From Nocardia lijiangensis NBRC 108240 (GTDB lineage Bacteria; Actinomycetota; Actinomycetes; Mycobacteriales; Mycobacteriaceae), in the NCBI RefSeq assembly GCF_001613045.1, contig NZ_BDBP01000013.1:82807-146806 (forward strand): DNA of 64,000 nt, given 5' to 3'. Of this stretch, positions 1 through 7,842 are shown one piece after another. The notes beneath the pieces were generated by a model. The model did not search any database. It was given only the letters and a program-made list of their open reading frames with translations, and was not told where the DNA came from. Every line of letters starts with the position of its first letter. The stretch's first letter is position 1. A program made the translations under genes and the position numbers.

Positions 1-1790
1 GCGACGGCCGCCGTGGCTCGCACCGCGCCGAGCCCGCCCTTCTGCAGGAACCGGACGCTCAGCGCCAGACCGCCGACGCGCGCAGGCGTGGTCGTCGCGG
101 CGAAGGTGTTGGCGATCTGCATGATGACCAGGTTGCGGAAGCTCACCATGCCGGAGGCGCAGGCCCACAGCGCGGCCGCGGCGCCGACGTAGGTGAGGCT
201 GGAGACGCCGAGCCCGAGCAGCGCCCACCACCAGTTGGCCGTCTTCAGCTGGGTGAAGAAGGTCGGTACCTGACTGATGAACGGGTACGCCACGTAGACG
301 AGCCCGATCAGCAGCACCAGCTGGATGATCTGGTTGCGGGAGAACCGGGTGATCTGATCGGCCTCGATCCGATCCTTACCGGTCTGCTTGCGCACCTCGT
401 CGCGGGTGTCGGAGACGATCGACCCCCACTCCGGGATCGAGATCCGGATGCCGGACGGCATGGCCGATTTGGTGAGGCGGCGGGTCGCGGTGAGCACCGT
501 CTGTTCGCCGAGCGCGTCGATGGCCGCGCGCACCGCGGGTTCCTTGCCGTAGATCGCGGCCGTGGTGACCAGTAGCTGCGCGATGTCGGACTGGATCTGG
601 GTGTCCGAGGCGCCGAACTCGGCGCTGCTGAAACCACCGAACAGCACGGCGTCCTCGGTGAGACGGATGTCGTCGGGGCGCAGATCGCCGTGCGCGATGC
701 GGCCCGCGTGCAGCGCGCCGAGGGCCTTCCACACGGTGGGCAGCCGCTCGAAGGGGCTCTCGGCGATCGGGACGCCGCCCGAATCGGTGTGCGCGTAGAG
801 CATCCAGCCGCGATCCAGCGCGGCCACCGCGACCACCTGCTGACCGGCCAGCTCGAGATCCCCCGCGGCGATCGTGATCAGGGCGCGGTGTTCGACGGCG
901 CGGTGCATGGAGCCGTGCAGTGCCCCGGTCTCGCTGCTGCGGAAGGTCAGCCAGCGCCACAGCATGCGCAGCGCGCCGTGGCTGCGCTGATTCTTGCCAT
1001 ACATCTCGACGGTCAGCTCGCGCTCCGGACCGGTCACGGCGGCCGCGAGCACCAGCGGACCCGAACCGGCGGGCCGCACCACGGTGAATCCGGTGACGGT
1101 GTGCCCGTTTTTGGCCAGCACCCGCACCGCGGCGTCCAGCGGCACCTCCAGTGCCGGGGTGCCGACCACCCAGACGATCAGCGCGCCGACCAGCCAGCCC
1201 ACCGCGAGTCCGAACATCGCCCGCGCGGGCACCACGGTGCTGACCACCAGATGGATCGGCGCGAAGGCCAGCAGCAGGAACCACAGCCAGCGCCGCGGCT
1301 TCGTCGGCAGCCACGGGCTGGAGACGGTGAGCACCGCGGCGAGCATCGCGATCCAGCGCGGGTCGTCGAGGAATTGGGAAAGGAAGGTGTCGAGCCGGTC
1401 GGGCACCTGCAGGTGCCACTGCGGTGCGGAGAGGCCGGTGCCGGTGATGGAGAGCAGCAGACCCGCGACGAGCCCGGCGGCTGCGTACCCCGCGAGCAGT
1501 TTCCACTGCCTGCCGATGATCAACTCGATGAGGATCGCGAACGGCAGGATGAGGATCGTGATGCCGTAGATCAGATAGACCAGGTTGGACTGGTCCGGGG
1601 TGAGGAAGTCGATGATGGTGGAGACCGAACTCTCCAGCGCCAGCCATTCCGGTCTGGTGATCAGCGAGGCCGCGATCACCACGCCGAGCCACAGCGCCGC
1701 GAGCATGACCCGGACGATGTCCGTGGTCCGCCGGATCAGCGGTTGCAGGAGATTACCCGTTACCGGGATCTCCCGCCCGTCGACTCGCAT
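1..1790 (-). CDS. Lysylphosphatidylglycerol synthase-like (flippase) membrane protein with kinase-like central region, 3' end outside window
   Basis: About 596 residues are visible; the C-terminus lies beyond the left edge. Several hydrophobic segments occupy roughly residues 30-215. A soluble part follows with HGDLRPDDIRL at 367-377, which resembles the catalytic loop of protein or aminoglycoside kinases. A second membrane region then begins, with features of the LPG_synthase_TM (UPF0104) fold. Related actinobacterial proteins combine an N-terminal membrane domain, a kinase-like domain and a C-terminal flippase-like domain; no substrate is established. The start is the ATG at 1788-1790, preceded by a weak GAAAG; an upstream alternative cannot be excluded. 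I infer a role in envelope lipid handling. The long overlapping frame on the same strand is a shadow. Confidence 0.75.
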   Translation of the reverse strand, partial: MRVDGREIPVTGNLLQPLIRRTTDIVRVMLAALWLGVVIAASLITRPEWLALESSVSTIIDFLTPDQSNLVYLIYGITILILPFAILIELIIGRQWKLLAGYAAAGLVAGLLLSITGTGLSAPQWHLQVPDRLDTFLSQFLDDPRWIAMLAAVLTVSSPWLPTKPRRWLWFLLLAFAPIHLVVSTVVPARAMFGLAVGWLVGALIVWVVGTPALEVPLDAAVRVLAKNGHTVTGFTVVRPAGSGPLVLAAAVTGPERELTVEMYGKNQRSHGALRMLWRWLTFRSSETGALHGSMHRAVEHRALITIAAGDLELAGQQVVAVAALDRGWMLYAHTDSGGVPIAESPFERLPTVWKALGALHAGRIAHGDLRPDDIRLTEDAVLFGGFSSAEFGASDTQIQSDIAQLLVTTAAIYGKEPAVRAAIDALGEQTVLTATRRLTKSAMPSGIRISIPEWGSIVSDTRDEVRKQTGKDRIEADQITRFSRNQIIQLVLLIGLVYVAYPFISQVPTFFTQLKTANWWWALLGLGVSSLTYVGAAAALWACASGMVSFRNLVIMQIANTFAATTTPARVGGLALSVRFLQKGGLGAVRATAAV

Positions 1791-1975
1791 GTCGTATCGG
1801 CACTTTCGGATCGAGTTGGCGCTTGCTCGGCCACCCCCTGGCACACGTTTCGTGAGTATGCAGCAGGTCACCGGGGCGATCGGCACCAACACGCCGCCGC
1901 GGTGCGGGCGTCGCGCGGTGCCGCTTCGGCCCCTGATCACACTGCCAGAGGCGACGCCTCGAGGGCAGGGCGGGC

Positions 1976-2716
1976 TCAGTTCGCGACGACGCTGTAGACG
2001 CCTCCGGTCATCGCGCCCGCGTCGAGTTCCACGATCGCCTGCAACACCTTCTCGGTCGGAACCCGGGCCGGGAAGCTGTCGGGGGCGACCGCGTTGGCGC
2101 GGACCCCGAACTCCTCGAACTCCGCCGCGAGGTGCCGGGTCAGATGGTTCAGCGCCGCCTTCGACGCGGCGTACACCGCCTGGCCGCCCGGGTACACGGT
2201 GGAGCCCGACAGGCTGGAGACGTTGACGATATTGCGGTTGCGCGCGCGGTTGCCGTCCATGTCGTGCATCCAGCTGCGCTGCGCCAACCGGGCCGAAAGC
2301 CGCAGCGGTACACCGACGTTCAGCGCGAACTGCGGTTCGAAGTCGTCGAGCGCGTTGTCACCGTCGATGATCCCCTGGGGATGCAGCCGCAGGCTCGCGG
2401 CATTGTTGACCAGCAGGTCGACGCCGCCGAACTTGGCGAGCGCGAGATCGACGACGCGATCGACCTCGCCCGGCGCGGTCAGGTCGGAGCGGATCAGGAA
2501 GACCCGGGATTCGTTCTCCGGCACGGTGGCCTGCGGATCGAAGGGATCCACGAACCACTCGTGCTGCGACGGCGTCGCGGGGATGCGGGTGCCGCAGACG
2601 GCGACGATGTCGTAGGCGGTGTAGAGGGCGCGGCAGAAGGCGTCGCCCAGCAAGCCGCCCGCGCCGGTGAGCAGGCAGACCCGGCGGCCGCCGCCTGATG
2701 ATTCACCACTGGACAA
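1976..2716 (-). CDS. Short-chain dehydrogenase/reductase (SDR)
   Basis: This 246-residue protein has a classical SDR fold. The dinucleotide-binding motif TGAGGLLG is at 17-24, NNAAS at 104-108, the catalytic serine in NVSS near 167, and YAASK at 182-186 provides Tyr182 and Lys186. It should catalyse NAD(P)-dependent oxidation or reduction of an alcohol/ketone or a nucleotide-sugar-like substrate, which is unknown. Its start overlaps the 3' end of the upstream 2OG-oxygenase gene by 14 bases, so the two are probably translationally coupled and act on the same metabolite. A loop of about 15-20 residues near 50-70 (PSQHEWFVDPFDP) is longer than in minimal SDRs. Confidence 0.88.
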   Translation of the reverse strand: MSSGESSGGGRRVCLLTGAGGLLGDAFCRALYTAYDIVAVCGTRIPATPSQHEWFVDPFDPQATVPENESRVFLIRSDLTAPGEVDRVVDLALAKFGGVDLLVNNAASLRLHPQGIIDGDNALDDFEPQFALNVGVPLRLSARLAQRSWMHDMDGNRARNRNIVNVSSLSGSTVYPGGQAVYAASKAALNHLTRHLAAEFEEFGVRANAVAPDSFPARVPTEKVLQAIVELDAGAMTGGVYSVVAN

Positions 2717-3485
2717 TGCGGTCTCCTCCCCAACGCTGGACGGCGTCCTCCTTCGGCCGGTGCAGCCACATCACGATGCTGCTGCGCGGGATCCGGTTGT
2801 AGCCGAGGTAGGCGTGCCAGGAACGCGGCGTGCATTCGAACACCACCATCGAGTTGTCCAGCGGCGGCACCGCGAGCGTCGGCGCCGGATCGGCGATGTT
2901 GGCGTACAAGCCGGTTTCTCCGCCGTCGCCCGGCTGCCATCCCGGATTGCCCAGATAGAACAGCACCGCGACGGCGCGCACCGTCTCCCGCGCGGTGACG
3001 CCGTCGGATTTCGTCCCGGTCTTGGTGTTCACACTCGCGTCCGGCAACCGCACCTCCCCCGGCCCCGGGGCCGGGCTCGGGAACCACGCCGGATTCAGGT
3101 CGTTGTGCGGCCAGCCCGCCGGGCTGTCCGGCGCGTGGTGGTGGATCGAACCCTCCACGTCGCCCGTCACCTGGACCCCCGCCACCGACGCGATGAGGTT
3201 GTGCCATTCCCGCGACGTGAACAGCGCGAGCGGCCCGTTGCGCAGTTCGGTGAGCGGAATCCCGCTGGCGCTGTAGTTGTCGGCCACTTTCTCGAACGCA
3301 CTCGCCCGCGCCCTGCGCACCCGCTCGTACTCGTCGGCGAGCCGCTGATAGAAGTCGGCGACGAACACATCGCGCACATATACGTGCGGGAACGGACCGG
3401 ATCTGCGGATCCAGCGCCGATGGGCGAACAACTCCGTGAACCACGCGGGCGGCGCCGACGCCTCACTCACCGATTCCCCTGACAA
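2703..3485 (-). CDS. 2-oxoglutarate/Fe(II)-dependent oxygenase, prolyl-4-hydroxylase-like
   Basis: The longest frame (from GTG at 3509, 268 residues) shows the iron triad of the 2OG-Fe(II) double-stranded beta-helix: His135-Asn-Asp137 (HND) and a distal His232 in WHAYLGYN. Arg242 is placed to bind the 2-oxoglutarate carboxylate. GETGLYAN near 197-204 is typical of P4H-like hydroxylases. It should hydroxylate an unidentified substrate in the cytoplasm. I place the start at the TTG at 3485 because a GGGAGG sits about 7 bases upstream of it; the GTG at 3509 is the alternative and lacks a clear ribosome site. It overlaps the downstream SDR gene and forms a two-gene unit. Confidence 0.8.
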   Translation of the reverse strand: MSGESVSEASAPPAWFTELFAHRRWIRRSGPFPHVYVRDVFVADFYQRLADEYERVRRARASAFEKVADNYSASGIPLTELRNGPLALFTSREWHNLIASVAGVQVTGDVEGSIHHHAPDSPAGWPHNDLNPAWFPSPAPGPGEVRLPDASVNTKTGTKSDGVTARETVRAVAVLFYLGNPGWQPGDGGETGLYANIADPAPTLAVPPLDNSMVVFECTPRSWHAYLGYNRIPRSSIVMWLHRPKEDAVQRWGGDRIVQW

Positions 3486-3589
3486 CGTCACTCCCTCCCG
3501 GACGAACACGCCGATCTTATTGCCTCCGTCCGCCGAATTTCGAGTGGCCGGGATTCCGGCGCCGGATCGCCACGGGAGAGGATCGCCCG

Positions 3590-4189
3590 GTGGCTCGTGA
3601 TCTTCGCATCTGCTTCGTCGGTGACTCGTTCGTCGCGGGCGTCGGCGATCCGCTGTGTTGCGGATGGGCGGGGCGGCTCGGCGTCGCCGCGCATGCCGAC
3701 GGCCTCCCGTACACCGGATACAACCTCGGCGTCCGCCGCCAGACCTCGGCGGACATCGCCGCGCGCTGGCAGGCCGAGTGCGCCCCGCGACTGCCCGACG
3801 GGACCGAGGCCAGGGTGGTGTTCTCCTTCGGCGTCAACGACACAGTGCACGAGGACGATTCACCGCGCGTCGAGCCCGACGCGTCGGCGGCCAACCTGAC
3901 CGCCATGCTGGCCGACGCGGCCGCGCGCGGCTGGCCGACGCTGGTTGTCGCTCCGCCGCCGGTCGACGACGACGCCCACAACGCCCGCACCGCGCGCCTC
4001 GACGAACGCTTCGCCGAGATCTGCGCCGCGGCCCGCGTGCCGTATGTGCGCGTGCACCATGAGTTGCGCGCGAACGAGGTGTGGATGCGGGAGGTGCGCG
4101 CGGGCGACGGCGCGCACCCGAGCGCGGGCGGCTACGACGCGATCGCGGCGCTGATCCTGCCCGCCTGGCGGGACTGGTTGTCCCGCTGA
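3590..4189 (+). CDS. SGNH/GDSL-family hydrolase (lipase/esterase)
   Basis: This 199-residue protein starts with GTG. The SGNH blocks are complete: GDSF at 11-14 with nucleophile Ser13, an Asn/Gly-containing segment YNLGVRR near 44-50, GVND at 81-84, and D174-G-A-H177 providing Asp and His. No signal peptide is visible, so it probably acts in the cytoplasm on a small ester or acyl compound. It stands alone, divergent from the 2OG-oxygenase/SDR pair, with about 100 bases between them. Confidence 0.85.
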   Translation: MARDLRICFVGDSFVAGVGDPLCCGWAGRLGVAAHADGLPYTGYNLGVRRQTSADIAARWQAECAPRLPDGTEARVVFSFGVNDTVHEDDSPRVEPDASAANLTAMLADAAARGWPTLVVAPPPVDDDAHNARTARLDERFAEICAAARVPYVRVHHELRANEVWMREVRAGDGAHPSAGGYDAIAALILPAWRDWLSR

Positions 4190-4280
4190 GCGTTTCCGGG
4201 CCGTCGAACGGTCATGAATCACCTCACACTGCGGCCCGATCAGTGCTACACAGGTGCAGTCTCGTACAGCAGGGCTTAGA

Positions 4281-4292
4281 CTGTCTGGGACG
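4281..4292. promoter_or_regulatory. Candidate operator upstream of the GntR gene
   Basis: The sequence CTGTCTGGGACG lies 32 bases before the GntR start codon. Related sequences recur after the gene at 5135-5147 and 5225-5238. Together they suggest a palindromic core close to TGTCTGAGACA, so this may be a GntR-type autoregulatory site. It was recognised by eye only. Confidence 0.4.
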
Positions 4293-4323
4293 TATTGGGA
4301 ACACAGTCGAAAGGTGGCATCCG

Positions 4324-5100
4324 ATGGGATCCCAGACGGTAGTCGCCGACGTTGCCGACGAGCTGGCGCGCCGGGTTGCCGCGGGGGAATATCAGCCGGG
4401 GGATTTGATGCCGTCGGTCCGCCAGGTCGCCGAAGAATTCGAGATGAATCGCGCGACCGCGCAGTTGACCTTGGGCAGGCTGGAATCGTATGGATTCGTC
4501 GAGGCGCGTCGCGGTAAGGGTTTCACCATCCGCGATGTGCGGGAGGCGGGCGGCCTCGACGTGTACCGCCACCTCTTCCGATTTTCGGTGCCGATGCCCG
4601 ATGTCGCGATCGAGATGTTCCACGACATCGTCGACGTGCAGCGCGGCATCGTCATGGAGGCGCTGCTCGCGTACACCGCGAGCGAACAGGAGATCGACCC
4701 GGCCGAGCTGAAGGCGACCATCGACGAACTGGAAGCCCTTGCCCGGCTGGAGGTTCCGGACTATCGCCAGATTCTGGCCATCGAGGTCGCGCTGGTCCGG
4801 AGTTTGCTGACCGCGCTCGGGCTGAGCATGCAGCGCGCGATCCTCAACACGATCGGCGAGATGGTGCTCGAGGTTCCCGAGGCGATCGAGGCGTACTTCG
4901 CGGGCGCCGCCGACCTGCACGTGCTGGTGTGGCGGGCGCTCGTCGCGGTCTGGGAATCCGGCTCGGGCCCGTCGGAGGCGCAGCTCGCGCTGTTCGAGGA
5001 CCTGTTCGGGATGTACCACGGCAAGGTCATCGCCCGGTTCGAGGAGCTGCTCGGCGGCGAGGAAGCCGACATCGAGGACGCGCACGCGGCCACCGCCTGA
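4324..5100 (+). CDS. GntR-family transcriptional regulator
   Basis: The 258-residue product has an N-terminal winged helix (about residues 5-75) with the GntR signature: a PGDLMPSVRQVAEEF segment, then NRATAQLTLGRLESYGFV and the wing RRGKGF. The C-terminal half is helical and resembles the FadR/FCD effector-binding class, though it is not clearly assignable to a subfamily. The ATG at 4324 is chosen because the GntR domain begins there; the frame is open further upstream but overlaps the SGNH gene. TGTCTG-type repeats upstream and downstream may be its operators. Its target could be itself or the DUF5996 gene that follows. Confidence 0.85.
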   Translation: MGSQTVVADVADELARRVAAGEYQPGDLMPSVRQVAEEFEMNRATAQLTLGRLESYGFVEARRGKGFTIRDVREAGGLDVYRHLFRFSVPMPDVAIEMFHDIVDVQRGIVMEALLAYTASEQEIDPAELKATIDELEALARLEVPDYRQILAIEVALVRSLLTALGLSMQRAILNTIGEMVLEVPEAIEAYFAGAADLHVLVWRALVAVWESGSGPSEAQLALFEDLFGMYHGKVIARFEELLGGEEADIEDAHAATA

Positions 5101-5486
5101 ACAGGCACAACGTACAAATAAACGTACAAAACGGACTGTCTGAGTCCCATCGGCTCGAACAGTTGTGCGTGTCGCGGCGGATGAATCAGTTGGTCACTTG
5201 TTCATTACAGACGGCCGAAAATATCGTCTGAGACAGGTATGCTGAGATCGGCTGGACGGCGTCGCCCGGCGCGCTCGGGGTTCCCGCTGCCGCGGTCCGA
5301 TCACGGGGAGGCGTGGATCGGCGCGGCCGGGCCTTCGATCGCGCGAGGCGACCCGCAGACCCGGCGCCGACGCTCACGGCGCCGGGCCGTCCCGTCATCG
5401 GACCGGCCGGGTGGCGATGGCGGGGCGGGCAGGCCACACTTGCGATTTGCTGGCGAATTGCCCGAGACGGTCGTACCGTTTCCGTC
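5101..5486. promoter_or_regulatory. 386-base intergenic region with two more TGTCTG motifs and a short direct repeat
   Basis: No convincing gene is present. ACTGTCTGAGTCC at 5135-5147 and CGTCTGAGACAGGT at 5225-5238 resemble the motif upstream of the GntR gene; the latter is the most symmetrical, CTGTCTCAGACG on the other strand. ACGTACAAA is repeated at 5110-5118 and 5122-5130. These may be regulator sites controlling the DUF5996 gene. The remainder, from about 5250 to 5486, is very G+C-rich and shows no motif I recognise. Confidence 0.4.
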
Positions 5487-6464
5487 ATGACCGAGTCAGC
5501 AGAGCCGCTGCCCGCCATACCGCTGGAATCCTGGCGTCCGACCAAGGAAACCCTGCACCGTTTCGCCCAGGTCGTCGGCAAGGTCGCCCTGGCGAAAGGC
5601 ATCCGCCGCAACCACTGGTGGCACATGACCTTCCGCCTCACCGCCCGCGGCTGGACCACCGTTCCGCTCGGCACCGCCCGCAACGGGCCGGTGTTCACCT
5701 GCTCCTTCGATTTCTTCGACCACGTGCTGCGCATCGCGACCGATCACGGCATCGAGGTGGAGATCGACCTGCTCCGGCAGTCCGTCGCCACGTTCTACAC
5801 CGACGTCATGGGCGGACTCGGCGATCTCGGCATCGAGGTCGTCATGCCGCACCCGCACCCGTTCGATCTGCCCGACGCCAGCCGTCCGTTCGAGGACGAC
5901 ACCGATCACGCCGCCTACGATCCGGACAAGGCGCGCAGGGCTTTTCACGTGCAGAGCCAGGTCGGACGGATATTGGAGGAGTTCAGCGCCAGCTACTCCG
6001 GCAAGATCAGCCCGGTCCAATTGTTCTGGCACACCTTCGATCTCGCGGTGCAGCGCTTCTCGCCGCGCCAGATCGACCTGCCCGCGACCGTCGATTCGGT
6101 GACCCGCGAGGCCTATTCGCGCGAGGTGATCAGCACCGGATTCTGGTTCGGCGACGACAAAGTGCCCGAGCCGACCTTCTACTCCTATGTCGCGCCGGAG
6201 CCGGACGGGCTGACGGACCGGACGCTGAAGCCCGCGGGCGCACGGTGGGTTGCCTCCGGCTCGGGCCATTCCGCGTACTACGCCTACGAGGCCGCGCGCC
6301 GCACCGACGACCCGGTGGGCGCCGCCCTCGAATTCTTCCAATCCGTCTACGCCAACGGCTCCGAGCTCGCCGGATGGGATGCCGCACGGCTGGCCTGCTG
6401 GGGCGGCATCACCGATCCGGTGCTGGAGCGGAAGGCGCAGCGCTGGCCGGAATGGCCCGCGTGA
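5487..6464 (+). CDS. DUF5996 family protein
   Basis: The 325-residue product looks like the actinobacterial DUF5996 family, recognised by the N-terminal LESWRPTKETLHRFAQVVGK pattern and by HPHPF and LFWHTFDLA later on. Function is unknown. No membrane segment or signal peptide is visible. The ATG at 5487 is preferred over upstream starts because homology-like sequence begins there and the upstream extension is arginine/proline-rich filler. The gene abuts the convergent flavin oxidoreductase gene with no spacing. Confidence 0.8.
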   Translation: MTESAEPLPAIPLESWRPTKETLHRFAQVVGKVALAKGIRRNHWWHMTFRLTARGWTTVPLGTARNGPVFTCSFDFFDHVLRIATDHGIEVEIDLLRQSVATFYTDVMGGLGDLGIEVVMPHPHPFDLPDASRPFEDDTDHAAYDPDKARRAFHVQSQVGRILEEFSASYSGKISPVQLFWHTFDLAVQRFSPRQIDLPATVDSVTREAYSREVISTGFWFGDDKVPEPTFYSYVAPEPDGLTDRTLKPAGARWVASGSGHSAYYAYEAARRTDDPVGAALEFFQSVYANGSELAGWDAARLACWGGITDPVLERKAQRWPEWPA

Positions 6465-7583
6465 TCAGCCGTTGAGCTTGTTGAGGCGATCGCAGGCCTC
6501 GACGTACTCGGTGATCAGCCGGGCGACCACGTCGGCGGAGCGCTCCACCTTGGTCATCATGCCGACCACCTGACCGACCGGGTTGAAGTTGACGTCCTTC
6601 GCGGCCTCCGGATACCGGTGGCCGCGCTTGACGCCGTCCAGCGCCACCATCATCTGCAGCGGCATCGGCAGCGGATCGGGGGTCTCGGTCGACTCCCAGG
6701 CGTCGGTCCAGTCGTTGCGCAGCATGCGGCACGGCTTGCCGGTCCACGAGCGCGAGCGCACGGTGTCGTGACTGCTGGCGTCGATGTAGGTCTGCATCTG
6801 CGCGGGCGGCACATTGGCCTCCTCGACGGTCAGCCACAGCGAGCCGGTCCACGCGCCCGCCGCACCCATGGCCATGGCCGCGGCGACCTGGCGGCCGTCG
6901 CCGATGCCGCCTGCCGCGAGCATCGGCATATCGCCGATCGCGTCGATGACCTGCGGCCAGAGCACCATGGACGAGATCTCGCCGCAGTGCCCGCCGCCCT
7001 CGGTGCCCTGGCAGACCACGAAGTCCAGACCGGCGGCCTTGTGGTTGAGCGCGTGCTTGACCGAACCGCACAGCGCGCCGATCAGCCTGCCCGAGCCCTG
7101 GATCTGCTCGATCACGTCCGCGGGCGGCGTGCCGAGCGCGTTGGCGACGAGCTTGGCCTTGGGGTGCTTCAGGATGACCTCGATCTGCGGGGCCACCGTG
7201 GTCGCGGTCCAGCCGAGCAGCTGGTTGTGATGCTCTTCCTCGGGCAGGCGCGGGACGCCGTGGTCGGTCAGGATCTTCTCCGCGAAATCCCGGTGGCCCT
7301 GCGGCACCAGCTCGCCGAGCTTGGCTTCCAGCTGTTCGGGCGTCAGGTCATCGATGCCCTGGCCTTCGTACTTGGAGGGAATCACCAGGTCCACGCCGTA
7401 CACGCCGTTGACGTGCTCGTCCAGCCAGGCGAGCTCGACCTCGAGCTGTTCGGCGGTGAAGCCCACCGCGCCGAGGACGCCGAGCCCACCGGCATTGCTG
7501 ACCGCGGCCGCCACGTCGCGGCAGTGGGTGAAGGCGAAGATGGGGAACTCGATCCCCAGCCGCTCGCAGATTTCGGTACGCAT
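6465..7583 (-). CDS. NAD(P)H-dependent flavin oxidoreductase, nitronate monooxygenase-like
   Basis: This 372-residue TIM-barrel flavoprotein belongs to the nitronate monooxygenase/2-nitropropane dioxygenase superfamily. NAGGLGVLGA (30-39), GTEGGGHCG (193-201, with the usual catalytic-position His199) and AGGIGDG (224-230, FMN phosphate binding) are all present. In mycolata, relatives include steroid-ring and acyl-CoA reductases such as IpdC, so a catabolic reductase is as likely as nitronate oxidation. A site fitting TnnAACnnGTTnnA lies 58 bases before the start, hinting at KstR-type (sterol) control. Start ATG at 7583 follows a GGGAGACC stretch. Confidence 0.85.
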   Translation of the reverse strand: MRTEICERLGIEFPIFAFTHCRDVAAAVSNAGGLGVLGAVGFTAEQLEVELAWLDEHVNGVYGVDLVIPSKYEGQGIDDLTPEQLEAKLGELVPQGHRDFAEKILTDHGVPRLPEEEHHNQLLGWTATTVAPQIEVILKHPKAKLVANALGTPPADVIEQIQGSGRLIGALCGSVKHALNHKAAGLDFVVCQGTEGGGHCGEISSMVLWPQVIDAIGDMPMLAAGGIGDGRQVAAAMAMGAAGAWTGSLWLTVEEANVPPAQMQTYIDASSHDTVRSRSWTGKPCRMLRNDWTDAWESTETPDPLPMPLQMMVALDGVKRGHRYPEAAKDVNFNPVGQVVGMMTKVERSADVVARLITEYVEACDRLNKLNG

Positions 7584-7640
7584 CGGGTTCTGGTCTCCCT
7601 TACCTACGCCGCGACCGGATCACGGCGGCCGCGGACGTTC

Positions 7641-7654
7641 TAGAACGGGTTACA
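7641..7654. promoter_or_regulatory. KstR-like operator upstream of the flavin oxidoreductase
   Basis: TAGAACGGGTTACA fits the published KstR-type pattern TnnAACnnGTTnnA exactly. It lies between 58 and 71 bases upstream of the oxidoreductase start. An overlapping palindrome, GTTCTAGAAC, spans 7637-7646. Assignment to KstR is inferred from pattern alone. Confidence 0.45.
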
Positions 7655-7784
7655 TAGTGGCCGCGCCGGGTTCGCCTCGCGCGCGACTGACAGTCGCCCC
7701 GACCGGCCGAATCCGCCGCACACCGCGGGTATCGCCATGCCGCGGCGGCGTCGTCATCGACCGGTGGGGGCACCATAATGTGAC

Positions 7785-7798
7785 AGTAACACGTTCTA
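7785..7798. promoter_or_regulatory. Second KstR-like half-matching site
   Basis: AGTAACACGTTCTA matches TnnAACnnGTTnnA except for the first base. It lies between the WS/DGAT stop and the oxidoreductase promoter, about 140 bases from the better site. It could be a secondary operator or chance. Confidence 0.3.
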
Positions 7799-7842
7799 GT
7801 TTTGTCGCGGTACCCCTTCCTTGCCGGGGTCAGCAGCGGGTG

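Noticed and set aside
376..1692. 438-codon frame on the minus strand
   Set aside because: It overlaps the flippase-like gene in another frame, is arginine/glycine-rich and has no family signature.
5411..6475. 354-codon plus-strand frame
   Set aside because: Frame-shifted shadow of the DUF5996 gene; the product is Arg/Pro/Ala-rich filler.
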